Assembly: GCA_030435675.1 (NCBI GenBank)
Contig: CM059623.1
Coordinates: forward strand, 14,879,592-14,943,591
Source: Steinernema hermaphroditum
Lineage: Eukaryota > Nematoda > Chromadorea > Rhabditida > Steinernematidae
Length of the DNA: 64,000 nucleotides
Direction of reading: 5' to 3'
Positions 19,843 through 30,591 of the stretch are shown in pieces; position 1 is the first letter of the stretch; every line of letters starts with the position of its first letter. The notes below the pieces were generated by a model that worked only from the letters and a program-made list of their open reading frames with translations, ran no database searches and was not told where the DNA came from. Both the position numbers and the translations under genes were made by a program.

Positions 19843-20423
19843 GTGCTTGTGCTTGGTCTCATAGTCGATTTAAGAGGTTTCGCGAGAAAGAGATGTCAGA
19901 ACGCAGATCTGCTACTAGTCGACGAAAAGGAGTTTTTTACGACTCTTTCACAACTTGCGAGCCAGGTCGACTGGATACTCCACTGGGGAGAGCTAGAGCT
20001 TCGTCAAAACTACCCAGAATACGACCCGATCACCGTGAACATCGGCGACGAAGATTTCGCACATATTTCTCTGCTACAACCATTCCCTACGTCGGTTCAG
20101 AGGAGTTTCTGAAGGCGTACATCTACAACAACCCTCGTGTACATTCAATTAAACTGGAGAAAGATTGGCCGTCAACCATCCTTTCGGATATTCAACACTT
20201 CCTTCGTAAGGGGGAGGACAGGAGTGTTCTCCTGCCGGACAAGGTCCATGTAGAAATCGATTTCATTACGCAACTCGTCGATTTCTGGAAGCACAACGGC
20301 GATTTGGAATGCCAACTCTTTTATGAAGGATCAGCGAAAGAACCACCACAAGAACTCATGATGAACAAAGTGCCAAACTTTGAAGCATACTTCTATCGAA
20401 AACACGATAGCAAGAAGGAAACC
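19843..20423 (+). pseudogene. Family A fragment in the mosaic
   Basis: Homologous to the 44523-45539 gene from LGLIVDLRGFARKRCQNADL to YFYRKHDSKK. It shares the frame-shifting deletion seen at 17220, plus a further loss in the PYVGSESED motif. It ends where the kinase-upstream block begins. Confidence 0.75.
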
Positions 20424-20547
20424 GCAAAGAGACAGAAGATCTGTCTGGGAGACGACAAGGATCAATGTGCGTTCTGCAGTTGATTTCCCGGTTCATTGTC
20501 CATTTCAGCGAAGTGACGACGAGTCGGTCGGTCGGCAATCGTGTGCA

Positions 20548-21633
20548 ATGGGTGAACTCATCCAGCTGGACGTCGGCCGCAGTGTCAACGGCTGGAAGGT
20601 GCAAAAGAAACTCGGCGAAGGTGCCTTCGGAGCGGTTTACCGCGTGACGAATCAGGCCAACGAAGACTACGCTCTCAAGGTGCGGTGTTCTTTTATTCAT
20701 TTTTTTTCTGTAATTTCGGAGTTTTTTTCAGGTTGAGGGAATGAAGGAAGAAGTGCAACTTCTCAAAATGGAAGTGCTCGTGCTTACTGAGCTGGATGGA
20801 TGCGGAGCGACTCGACACTTTCTGAAAATGATGGACAAAGGCCAATTCGAGAACTTCAATTACATGGTTATCCAACTGGTCGGCAAATCGTTAGCTGTCA
20901 GTTTGTTTTGTGTGGCCGAAAAACGTTGTTATTCATGCATTTCAGGATTTGAGGCTTGCAAGACCGCAAAGGAAGTTTTCAATGGGAACCGCTATAAGTG
21001 TTGGAATTCAATGCTTGGAAGCACTCGAGGATTTGCACAACATCGGATACCTCCATCGCGATGTGAAGCCCGGAAATTTCACGACTGGAAGAAAACTGAA
21101 GAATGAGCTACGCAAGGTTCGTACGTGTCAGACGATTTCAGCCTTACAGTTAAGTATTCTTCAGATCTATGTTCTCGATTTTGGAATGGCGCGCAAATTT
21201 GTGCACACCGATGGAACGATGAAAAAGCCCAGGACGGCGGCTGGCTTCCGCGGAACTGTCAAGTACGCGCCTCTGTCATGTCACTACATGCGCGAACTCT
21301 GTCGCAAGGACGACGTCGAAACGTGGCTCTACATGGTCATTGAACTCACGAAGGGCTCCCTGCCTTGGAGAAACATTCCGGTAAAGGATTTCTCTTGTTC
21401 TGATTTTCTCATCAATAATTTAGGAAACCGACGACGTCGGTGTCTTCAAAAAGGACTGCCGCAAGGGTCGTCAATTGAGGATGCTTTTTGGCGGTTGTCC
21501 ACGCGAGTACATCGACATTTTGAGGCTCGTCGCTGCTAGTAGTAACCGACTCGATTATTTTTTGGCGATTTTGACTCTTGGCGATTTTGGTTTTGGCGAT
21601 TTTGGTTTTGGCGATTTTTTTTGGCGATTTTGA
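20548..21633 (+). CDS. Tau-tubulin-kinase-like (CK1 group) kinase, copy 1, 3'-truncated
   Basis: Exons 20548-20679, 20732-20896, 20946-21116, 21165-21380 and 21424-21633. Exons 1-4 match copy 2 base for base in length. It has LGEGAFGAVYRV, HRDVKPGNF, DFGMARKF and FRGTVKYAPLSCH, typical of the expanded nematode TTBK-like branch of CK1 kinases. Exon 5 diverges after ILRLV: the normal DAHKFFDAPDY... end is replaced by about 25 residues encoded by a TTGGCGATTTT repeat array ending in TGA. The C-terminal helices and the last exon are missing, so activity is doubtful. The ATG follows a TTTCAG acceptor by about 38 bp. Confidence 0.75.
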
Positions 21634-21692
21634 CTTTTGGCGATTTTTGATTGGCGATTTTTTTTGGCGATTTTTTTTTGGCGATTTTGACC
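21556..21692 (+). repeat. TTGGCGATTTT minisatellite
   Basis: About ten loosely conserved copies of an 11-13-bp unit (TTGGCGATTTT with variable T length). It forms the break between the truncated kinase copy and the 3' end of mecr copy 2. Confidence 0.85.
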
Positions 21693-21741
21693 GTCAACCG
21701 TCCTATCATACCTGTTCGCGTTTATTACCTACCTAAACATA

Positions 21742-22949
21742 CTAGAACAAAAACATTTGTTTCGCGTGGAAGTCCGTTTGTGCCGTGTTGAGGGCATTCT
21801 CATAATTGTCGATGCTGTTCTTCGCGAAAAGCGGACACTTGAGCTCGCCTCGCTTGTACATCTCGCTTAGCTCTTGATGCATCTCTTTGCGTTTCTAAAA
21901 GCATGATGATCAGTGGCGCGAAACAAGGACACGAATTACCGGAGTGTTCTCGGGTACAAGGTACCAGGGCGACATCCAAAATCCAACGGCACGAATGTCC
22001 TTGAAGATGAGCGGCCCGGCGGGAAGCTGCAGTGGCTGTTTGCTCATAGCTCCGTATGTGACAATGCATCCTTTTGCGGCAAGAAGGCTGGACAGCAGCA
22101 GTCCACTTCTGCCTCCTACACAATTCAGCGCCAGCTTGATGTTCTTGAACTTGCCGCGGAATTCTTTCAGCAACTGAAAGCAGATTTTAGCCATCTACTC
22201 AACAACAGGAAGACTACTGGATAAACTCCAGATTATGATAGGCAGCACGAAGAGAAAACAAGCCCTACCTGCTCTTCTGTAACCACATAGTCCGCACCCA
22301 AACCCTTCAGATCGGTCTCCAACAACGAAAGATCTGGCCGCGCTCGCACAACATTAATCGTCTTAACTTTCCACATTCTGCACAGCTAAACAGTCACGTC
22401 AATTCCATACCACAAAATCACGAGGCTTACTTGGATGACGTATCTGCCAACCGCCGAATTTGCACCATTCTGCACGATGACATCACCTGGCTTTAGATCT
22501 ACGAAATCCTTCAGCATGCGATAGGCGGTTGACGGATTAACTTGAAGCGTTGCGGCAAAATCCAGCGGCAGATCTTTGTCCACAGCGTCGACGTCCGCGG
22601 CAGCATGAACTCCGCTCGTTCGCCATGTACCGATGCCGGCGTGCGAAGGAATTACAAGCGAGCCAACTTCCATGTTGTTGACGCCACTCCCGACGGCCGT
22701 CACGACGCCGCATCCTTCATTGCCACCGACGGCGGGCATTGGCGGTTTCAGCGGATACACGCCCTGGATCTGGTTGATGTCGGCTGGATTCACCGGCGCT
22801 GCCAACCATCGCACGGCGACTTCACTGTTTCCTGGTTTCGTTTCTTCAAATTCTTCAAGTTTGATCACTTTCGCCGGATCGCCATACTGCGAGTAGACAA
22901 GCTTCTTGGCAGAAAAGGCGCGGCTGAACTGCAGCAGTGGGAGTCGCAT
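21742..22949 (-). CDS. mecr-1: Mitochondrial trans-2-enoyl-CoA/ACP reductase, copy 2
   Basis: Exons 22949-22431, 22385-22269, 22173-21940 and 21894-21742, 340 residues, the same exon lengths as copy 1 (519, 117, 234 and 153 bp). All landmarks listed for copy 1 are kept, including the presequence and [14 protein letters not shown]. Differences are few and mostly silent or conservative (for example KIKTINVV becomes KVKTINVV). Start context and trans-splice acceptor are conserved. It is divergent from kinase copy 2, with 240 bp between start codons, probably the ancestral arrangement. Which mecr copy is the original cannot be decided here. Confidence 0.93.
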
Positions 22950-23189
22950 TTCCTGAAATAAAAGATATGAGATACATTGGGGTCGCGAATAAAGAAGAGA
23001 ACGGTAGGAACGCGGCAAATGACGTCGAGCATTTACAGAAAAAAAGCGCATTTTTGTAGAAAAACGCAAAGAGACAGAAGATCTGTCTGGGAGACGGAAA
23101 GGAGCAATGTGTGCTCTGCAGTTGATTTCCCGGTTCATTGTCCATTTCAGCGAAGTGACGACAAGTCGGTCTGTCGGCAATCGTGCGCG

Positions 23190-24359
23190 ATGGGTGAACT
23201 CATCCAGCTAGACGTCGGCCGCACTGTCAACGGCTGGAAGGTGCAAAAGAAACTCGGCGAAGGTGCCTTCGGAGCGGTTTACCGCGTGACGAATCAGGCC
23301 AACGAAGACTACGCTCTCAAGGTGCGGTTTATTCTTTCGTTCATTTTCTGTAATTTCGGATTTTCTTTTCAGGTTGAGGGCATGAAAGAAGAAGTGCAAC
23401 TTCTCAAAATGGAAGTGCTCGTGCTTACTGAGCTCGCTGGATGCGGATCGAGTCGACACTTTCTGAAAATGATGGACAAGGGCCAGTTCGAGAATTTTAA
23501 TTACATGGTTATCCAACTGGTCGGCAAATCGTTAGCTGTCAGTTTCTCTATGTGGTCGAAAACGTTTTATCGGTGCATTTCAGGATTTGCGGCTTGCAAG
23601 ACCCCAAAGGAAGTTTTCAATGGGAACCGCTATAAGTGTTGGAATTCAATGCTTGGAAGCCCTCGAGGATTTGCACAACATCGGATACCTCCATCGCGAT
23701 GTGAAGCCTGGAAATTTCACGACTGGAAGAAAACTAAAGAATGAGTTACGCAAGGTTCGTACGTGTCAGCCTTATGTCGAGTTACCTACTCTTCAGATCT
23801 ATGTTCTCGATTTCGGAATGGCTCGCAAGTTTGTACACACCGATGGAACGATGAAAAAGCCCAGGACGGCTGCTGGCTTTCGCGGTACGGTCAAGTACGC
23901 ACCTCTGTCATGTCACTACATGCGCGAACTCTGTCGCAAAGACGACGTCGAAACGTGGCTCTACATGGTAATTGAACTCACGAAAGGATCCCTGCCTTGG
24001 AGAAACATTCCGGTAACTGATTTCTCTTGTTGTGATTTTCTCATCAATAATTTAGGAAACCGACGACGTCGGTGTCTTCAAAAAGGACTGCCGCAAGGGT
24101 CGCCAAATGAGGATGCTTTTTGGCGGCTGTCCACGCGAGTATATCGACATTTTGAGACTCGTCGACGCCCACAAATTCTTCGATGCTCCCGACTACCCGA
24201 AGATTTACGGGCTGATGCGCGATGCAATGGCTTCGTGTCGTTCTCAGGTGTGTCGTCAAGCGGCGATAATGTCTTGTGAATCTATTATTACAGGAGTACC
24301 CATATGACTGGGAAGCCGAAGCGCTAGAAAGCAAACGACCCGGAGAGAAAGTGAAGTGA
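23190..24359 (+). CDS. Tau-tubulin-kinase-like (CK1 group) kinase, copy 2, intact
   Basis: Exons 23190-23321, 23373-23537, 23584-23754, 23797-24012, 24056-24247 and 24294-24359, 313 residues, all introns phase 0 and 42-51 bp. It has the Gly loop GEGAFGAVYRV, YALKV lysine, LHRDVKPGNF, LDFGMARKF, the CK1-type FRGTVKYAPLSCH in place of APE, DDVETWLYMVIEL and LPWRN. The kinase domain fills the whole protein. Nematodes have dozens of such kinases, many sperm-enriched; substrates are unknown. A TTTCAG acceptor 39 bp before the ATG suggests trans-splicing. A polyadenylation-like AATAAA follows the stop directly. Confidence 0.92.
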
Positions 24360-25000
24360 TAATAAACGTTTCTGGTGTGTTTTTGTATAAATGATTTGCG
24401 TGCCATGAAGTTAAGGAGGAATGTGAGAAGGTCGTCGATCGTATCGGATGATACCTTCAAGTGTAATGTAAACCTGGCTGACAACAACGACACCAAAAAA
24501 TCGAGATGTATCTAAACCCGCAGTAAAAGGATAAAAGCAAGAAAGATCGCGAGAAATCTTCTCACTTCCCGCGCAAGCGAGAATGCATGTTATCTTCGCA
24601 CGTTCGTTTTGTTCTTCTTACAAATCAGACGGCGGGAATTTGAAAATTTACAGCCACCTTCCGTCTCCAGCGATGCGTTTTTCAAATTCGTGCATTCTCA
24701 GCTGTTTCTGGTGAATACTGTCATATCCTGTGCTGTTTTTAGCTATTTAATCAGTGGTATCCAAGAGCCTTCCAAAAATAGGCGGGAAATCGCAAAATCG
24801 ACTGGTTTTGCTGTATTTTGTATTTGTAGCTACAGATCTCCAATTCCACCATTATTCAACTTTTTGTCCAGCGATAAGGATCCCCAAAGACAGTGAATAC
24901 AGGATTTTAGCACATTCCCGAGCATTTAGTCGCGATTAGCTTCTTGCTCCTTACGAGATTGATCTTATGCGCTCATTTCAGACTGAATAATAAACGCGAG
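24360..25000. other. Spacer containing the left edge of the 3.6-kb duplication
   Basis: From about 24636 the sequence is the start of the tandem unit (GAATTTGAAAATTTACAGCC), repeated at 28243. No gene seen in the spacer itself; CATTTCAG at 24974-24981, about 20 bp before the ATG, looks like a trans-splice acceptor. Confidence 0.6.
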
Positions 25001-27007
25001 ATGTCCGAAGGCTCCATAGAAGGTTAGCTTTCCTTCCTTTTATGCTTTGTGCACTCATTGATTACCCATTTAGACACAACGGAGCAGTACGAACAAATGG
25101 AGCGGGATGTCGAAAAGATGGTGAAAGAAGGCGGCCGCCCAAACGACAAAACTGGCGAATTCACGAGATGGGCGCGAAACGAAGACATTCTGATGTCAAG
25201 AATGGCCCACAGCGTTCGCGTATGTGTCCAATTTGGTGCCGGATTACATTTGAGCTTTGCAGGACTTTCCGAAGTCATTCGAAAACACCCAACATGAGCA
25301 GAAGTTTCTTACGTCAACCCCACTTGAAGGCAAGGCGTCGAAACGGTTTTTCCCGTCCGCCGATGTCGAAAGCATTGAACGCATTTCCGCGCGATCCACT
25401 CCCTCGGCGCCTTGTGGGCGACGTCTACATGGTTGGAAAATGGGGTTTTCTTCTATCTAATGCTCATTGTTCAGCGGTCGCTGAAGAAAACGAGCCAACG
25501 CAGTCTACCCAAGAGGACGAAGAAGCTGCGAAAAAGCTTAAGAAAGCCACTTCGATGCCAAAGAAAGAGAAAGCACCTGTGGAGTCCGTTCATCCACTGT
25601 CGGAACAGCTGCGCTCTTTGATTCAGCTGCTGGATATTCAGCAAATTGAGATGCGAAAACGACAAGAGCAGGTACATATTTGTGCGCTGACTGTGGTATC
25701 CGTTAAATCGTCTTCTTTTCAGTATTTCCGGCAGATGCAGGATGAGGTAGAGGCACGCAGGGAAAAACTGAAAGCAGAGCGAACTGCAACGGATTTGGAG
25801 TTTCGTAGGCGAGAAAGGGCGCTGACTGAACGAGAGAGAAGGGTGAATAGAGACGAATCAGATAAACTGGCTGAAATGAAGGAGCGGGTAAGTAGTGAAG
25901 TCCTTGAATTCGATAGGCTTCGATGAAAGCGAATTAGATTGCTGTGGTTGGAAATGTCAATTTTATATATATTTCACTATGATCACCAATTGAACAGGTT
26001 TTTTTCAGTTGAAGAGGGAGATCGATCTGAAGAATGAGAGATCAGTCGAAAACCATAAGCTGCGAGCGAAGATTGCTGAACTAGAAGCTGCTGCAAAGGC
26101 GTTCCGTAGACCGACGTTCCTTCAGCGCAGAACGTCGCCGACCACTAACGTTAACAGAACAATGCCGGATCGACCTCAAGCACTACGACCAGGGAGATCG
26201 TCGCTTGATGCCGTTAGGAGTAACCGAAGCTGTCCCGTACTGAGCCGTCCCCCAGCACCGAAAAATGTCGCCAGTGAAAGATGGTCCATAATAAAGACTG
26301 AGAAACCGTCCGCAGCGAAAGTGGAAAGATTAGTCGTCGAGGGACCGTCCAGCTGCGATGAGAATGAGTCGACACGATCTATTGACCACGGTTCACCACT
26401 GTCCCCGGCATTAAATCACGAGCGGCTGGCTTGCGGCTGTACGAAGTACACGAATGCAAGCGGCGTGTTCCGTGAATGGCGACACAGCGACGGAACAGTG
26501 GTAATTATAGTAATTTCCAAACGATTTCTACGGTAGTATGTTAAGGTAACGGTGACTCAAGATCCTTTACTCATCGAGCTATTCGCTCCAAACGAGATTA
26601 AGCTCACCTTCGACGCAATGGGAACCGTCTACGTCCTTCTGCCCGATCGGACTGGAGCTGTTCTGTTCAGCGACGGACAATATAAAATCGGAAGGTACCT
26701 GGAAAACACCATCGAAGGCAGAGGGCGGTTCAGAGTACACGACATCAAAGACGTCAAGTGCCACAACTACGATGAAGACGGAACCGTCGGTTGGACGGGC
26801 TGCGGCATTGCGGTGCATTGGAACATTGTCCGTTTCGTGAGCTCACCTGATCTCTTTCAGGTGAGATGTGCACCGGAGTGGTCAAAAGTCGTCATTGGAA
26901 AAACTACACAATTCATCTACGTGCGAGGCAAAACCGTCTACGTCAACCACATCGATGATTCACAAACGCCCCGGATGAAGACCCTTTGCTTCCAGCACAT
27001 GTTCTGA
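25001..27007 (+). CDS. Coiled-coil protein with conserved C-terminal domain, copy 1
   Basis: Exons 25001-25022, 25074-25219, 25263-25431, 25475-25671, 25723-25887, 26009-26500, 26546-26812 and 26861-27007, 534 residues. I do not recognise the family. Residues 130-290 are charged and helical (QDEVEARREKLKAERTATDL, RERRVNRDESDKLAEMKER), a likely coiled coil. A Ser/Pro/Arg-rich linker follows. The last 190 residues form a beta-rich domain beginning CGCTKYTNASGVFREW, with LTFDAMGTVYVLLPDRTG and GRGRFRVHDIKDV. No signal peptide or membrane segment. The layout resembles centrosomal or cytoskeletal scaffolds, but that is only an impression. It converges on the sulfotransferase with 48 bp between stop codons. 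The 51-bp intron 7 is open in frame here but carries a stop in copy 2. Confidence 0.8.
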
Positions 27008-27055
27008 CGACTCGCCTATTTAAAATAGTTTATGTAACAATACAATAATTTGTTT

Positions 27056-28236
27056 TTATAGCTCTGACATACTCTTGTACGATGGATCTGACGTGGTCGT
27101 GTTGTAGCCTATTTGTGCACGTATCAACAGAGCCATCGTAGTGCACCTACCGAGGGTTCTGAGCATCGGAGCGGCGGTGTCCATCTGTGAGAGGACATCG
27201 TCGCTGTAGAAGATCCGCCAACTGTGCAACGCGTCATCATTTAGCGCTTTCTTCACCTGGGACGTGCTGAATTCAAGCCTAGACAGGAGGATCGCTGGAT
27301 TACGGTAGTCGGGCTACTCACGGATGGAGGCGAATCTCGGAGCCGACGAACTTCTCGTGGTAGAGCAAGTTGTCAGACCACGATTCGCCAAGGAACGCCG
27401 TGATTCGGCGGAGTTCTCCCTCGGGCCGAAGGATAAGTGTCTCGTAGCGGACAGGTAGACAGACGTCTGGGCCTAAGCACTTGCAGTCTTTGTACATCTG
27501 GAATGAGGCGCGGGTTACGGTATAGGGCATTTGCCGAGGCACCTTCTCGATCATCTTGTTCCAAGCCTTCAAACAGTCAACCGTCTTCCGCCAGTCGAAT
27601 CCGACGACCGGCACCTTCCGCGAGATGATCGAGTGCACTATGGCCCTGCCGTCGCGGATCATAAGCACGAAGCGCGCCCTGGGGAAGATCTCGCGCAGAA
27701 AAGGAAGGTGCTCGAAGGTCAGCGGATCCTTGTTACAGAGCCGCGGGGCCCAGTCGCCGTGCTTCGCGATCACTTCGAAAACGAAGGCGCCGGCGGCGTC
27801 GCGGAGAACGTCGTGTGTCACGCCTGCGTTCTCCAGCAGCTTCTGGTGGTACGGACCCGACTCCCAGTTGTGCACGATTTGGAGCAGGTTCGGAATGACG
27901 CGCGTTTCCTCGCCACTGAAATGCGAGGCGAATACTGTGCGAGAGAAGCCATAAAAGTGGCCGGTGACCATTCTGTACCTGTACCGTAACCAGAAAACCC
28001 GGAACCAGGTGCATCCCTAGTGGATACCGTACAACCTCGCACAATCTCACATATCCATGTTTTACAATGATACTTTTAAGAGCGATAACATACCAACGAA
28101 TGTTCGGATGCGCGTCCAGAAGCGCCCTCATCAGAGTCGTTCCAGAGAGAGGGACGCCGCCGACGAAGATGAGCGGCGCCTCTCGAAACGGGACGCTCGA
28201 GGTGTCCACTCGCCAAAAGATCGAGACGAACGACAA
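27056..28236 (-). pseudogene. Tyrosylprotein sulfotransferase, copy 1, 5'-truncated
   Basis: Exons 28236(broken)-28094, 27915-27322, 27278-27151 and 27108-27056. Compared with copy 2 it lacks the start codon and the first 21 residues with most of the membrane anchor, because the duplication junction cuts there. The PAPS-binding loop reads GGVPLSGTT instead of GGVPRSGTT: one base (28148) changes the conserved Arg to Leu. The rest, including [24 protein letters not shown] and the C-terminal [10 protein letters not shown], is near-identical to copy 2. It would need another start and would still lack a key binding residue. Confidence 0.85.
27975..28025 (-). mobile_element. Short hAT-type (TAGGGATGCACC) relic in sulfotransferase intron 1
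   Basis: The reverse strand shows TAGGGATGCACCTGGTTCCG followed by GGTTACGG and GTACAGG motifs, related to the ends of the element in the WDR3 gene. The same relic sits at 31513-31563 in unit 2, so it predates the duplication. Confidence 0.55.
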
Positions 28237-28607
28237 AACGTAGAATTTGAAAATTTACAGCCACCTTCCGTCTCCAGCGATGCGTTTTTCAAATTCGTGC
28301 ATTCTCAGCTGTTGCTGGTGAATACTGTCATATCCTGTGCTGTTTTTAGCTATTTAATCAGTGGTATCCAGGAGCCTTCCAAAAATAGGCGGGAAATCGC
28401 AAAATCGACTGGTTTTGCTGTATTTTGTATTTGTGGCTACAGATCTTCAATTCCACCATTATTCAACTTTTTGTCCAGCGATAAGGATCCCCAAAGACAG
28501 TGAATACAGGATTTTAGCACATTCCCGAGCATTTAGTCGCGATTAGCTTCTTGCTCCTTACGAGATTGATCTTATGCGCTCATTTCAGACTGAATAATAA
28601 ACGCGAG

Positions 28608-30552
28608 ATGTCCGAAGGCTCCATAGAAGGTTAGCTTTCCTTCCTTTTATGCTTTGTGCACTCATTGATTACCCATTTAGACACAACGGAGCAGTACGAA
28701 CAAATGGAGCGGGATGTCGAAAAGATGGTGAAAGAAGGTGGCCGCCCAAACGACAAAACTGGCGAATTCACGAGATGGGCGCGAAACGAAGACATTCTGA
28801 TGTCAAGAATGGCCCACAGCGTTCGCGTATGTGTCCAATTTGGTGCCGGATTACATTTGAGCTTTGCAGGACTTTCCGAAGTCATTCGAAAACACCCAAC
28901 ATGAGCAGAAGTTTCTTACGTCAACCCCACTTGAAGGCAAGGCGTCGAAACGGTTTTTCCCGTCCGCCGATGTCGAAAGCATTGAACGCATTTCCGCGCG
29001 ATCCACTCCCTCGGCGCCTTGTGGGCGACGTCTACATGGTTGGAAAATGGGGTTTTTCTCCTATCTAATGCTCATTGTTCAGCGGTCGCTGAAGAAAACG
29101 AGCCAACGCAGTCTACCCAAGAGGACGAAGAAGCTGCGAAAAAGCTTAAGAAAGCCACTTCGATGCCAAAGAAAGAGAAAGCACCTGAGGAGTCCGTTCA
29201 CCCACTGTCCGAACAGCTGCGGTCTTTGATTCAGCTGCTGGATATTCAGCAAATTGAGATGCGAAAACGACAAGAGCAGGTACATATTTGTGCGCTAACT
29301 GTGGTATCTGTTAAATCATCTTCTTTTCAGTATTTCCGGCAGATGCAGGATGAGGTAGAGGCACGCAGGGAAAAACTGAAAGCAGAGCGAACTGCAACGG
29401 ATTTGGAGTTTCGCAGGCGAGAAAAGGCGCTCACTGAACGAGAGAAAAGGGTGAATAGAGACGAATCGGATAAACTGGCCGAAATGAAGGAGCGGGTAAG
29501 TAGCGAAGTCTTTAAGTAAAGCTTCAACGGGAGCGAACCAAATTACACTCCCTCGCTGTCGGTGGAAATGTCCATTGTTATATATTGGACTATGATCAGC
29601 AATTGAATTGTTTCCTTTCAGTTGAAGAGGGAGATCGATCTGAAGAATGAGAGATCAGTCGAGAACCACAAGCTCCGAGCGAAGATCGCTGAACTAGAAG
29701 CTGCTGCAAAGGTGTTCCGCAGACCGACGTTTCTTCAGCGGAGATCGTCGCTTGAAGCTGTTAGGAGTAACCAAAACTATCCCGTACTGAGCCGTCCCCC
29801 GGCACCGAGAAAAGTCGCCAGTGAAAGATGGTCTGCTATGAAGACTAAGAAACCGTCCACAGCGAAACCGGAAGGGCCAGTATCCGAGAGACCGTCCAGC
29901 TTCGATGAGAATGAGTCGACGCGATCCCTTGATCAAGAAACATCACTGTCACCGGCACTGAATCGCGAGAGTCTGGCCTGCGGCTGTACGAAGTACACTA
30001 ATGGAAATGGCGTCTTTCGTGAATGGCGACATAGCGATGGGACCATGGTAAATGGAAACTTTTTTCCAAGGGGTTTATATGTTCATATTTAGGTTATGAT
30101 GGCACAAGATCCTGTGATCATCGAACTATTTGCTCCAAACGAGATCAAACTCACTTTCGACGCGATGGGAGCCGTCTACGTCCTTCTACCCGATCGAACT
30201 GGTTTTGTGCTGTTTAGTGACGGCCAATGTAAAATCGGGAGGTACCTGGACGACACCGTCGAAGGCAGAGGGCGGTTTAGAGTGGAGGACATTAAAGGCA
30301 TCGAGTGCTATAAGTACGATGAAGACGGGACAATCGGTTGGACGGGTTGTGGTATCGCGGTGCGCTGCAACACTGCCTACTTTGGGCTTACTTGATCTCT
30401 TTCAGTTGAGATGTGCGCCAGACTGGTCGAAAGTTGTTATTGGCAAAGTCACGCAATTCATCTACGTGCGAGGCAAAACCGTCTACGTCAATCACATCGA
30501 TGATTTGCAAACGCCCCGGATGAAAACCCTTTGCTTCCAGCACATGTTCTGA
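28608..30552 (+). CDS. Coiled-coil protein, copy 2
   Basis: Exons 28608-28629, 28681-28826, 28870-29038, 29083-29279, 29331-29495, 29622-30047, 30093-30359 and 30406-30552, 512 residues. Architecture is as in copy 1. Exon 6 is 66 bp shorter, losing an S/P/R-rich stretch (copy 1 SPTTNVNRTMPDRPQALRPG). Exons 1-3 are essentially identical between copies, whereas exons 6-8 carry many substitutions. The retained-intron reading possible in copy 1 is closed here by TGA. Both copies look intact, so the pair could be diverging in function. Confidence 0.8.
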
Positions 30553-30591
30553 CGACTTTAAAATGGTTTATGTAACGCTGCAATAATTTTT

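Noticed and set aside
26813..26860. Intron 7 of the coiled-coil gene as coding sequence (frame open in copy 1)
   Set aside because: The equivalent interval in copy 2 contains a stop, and GT...AG signals with matching phase exist in both copies.
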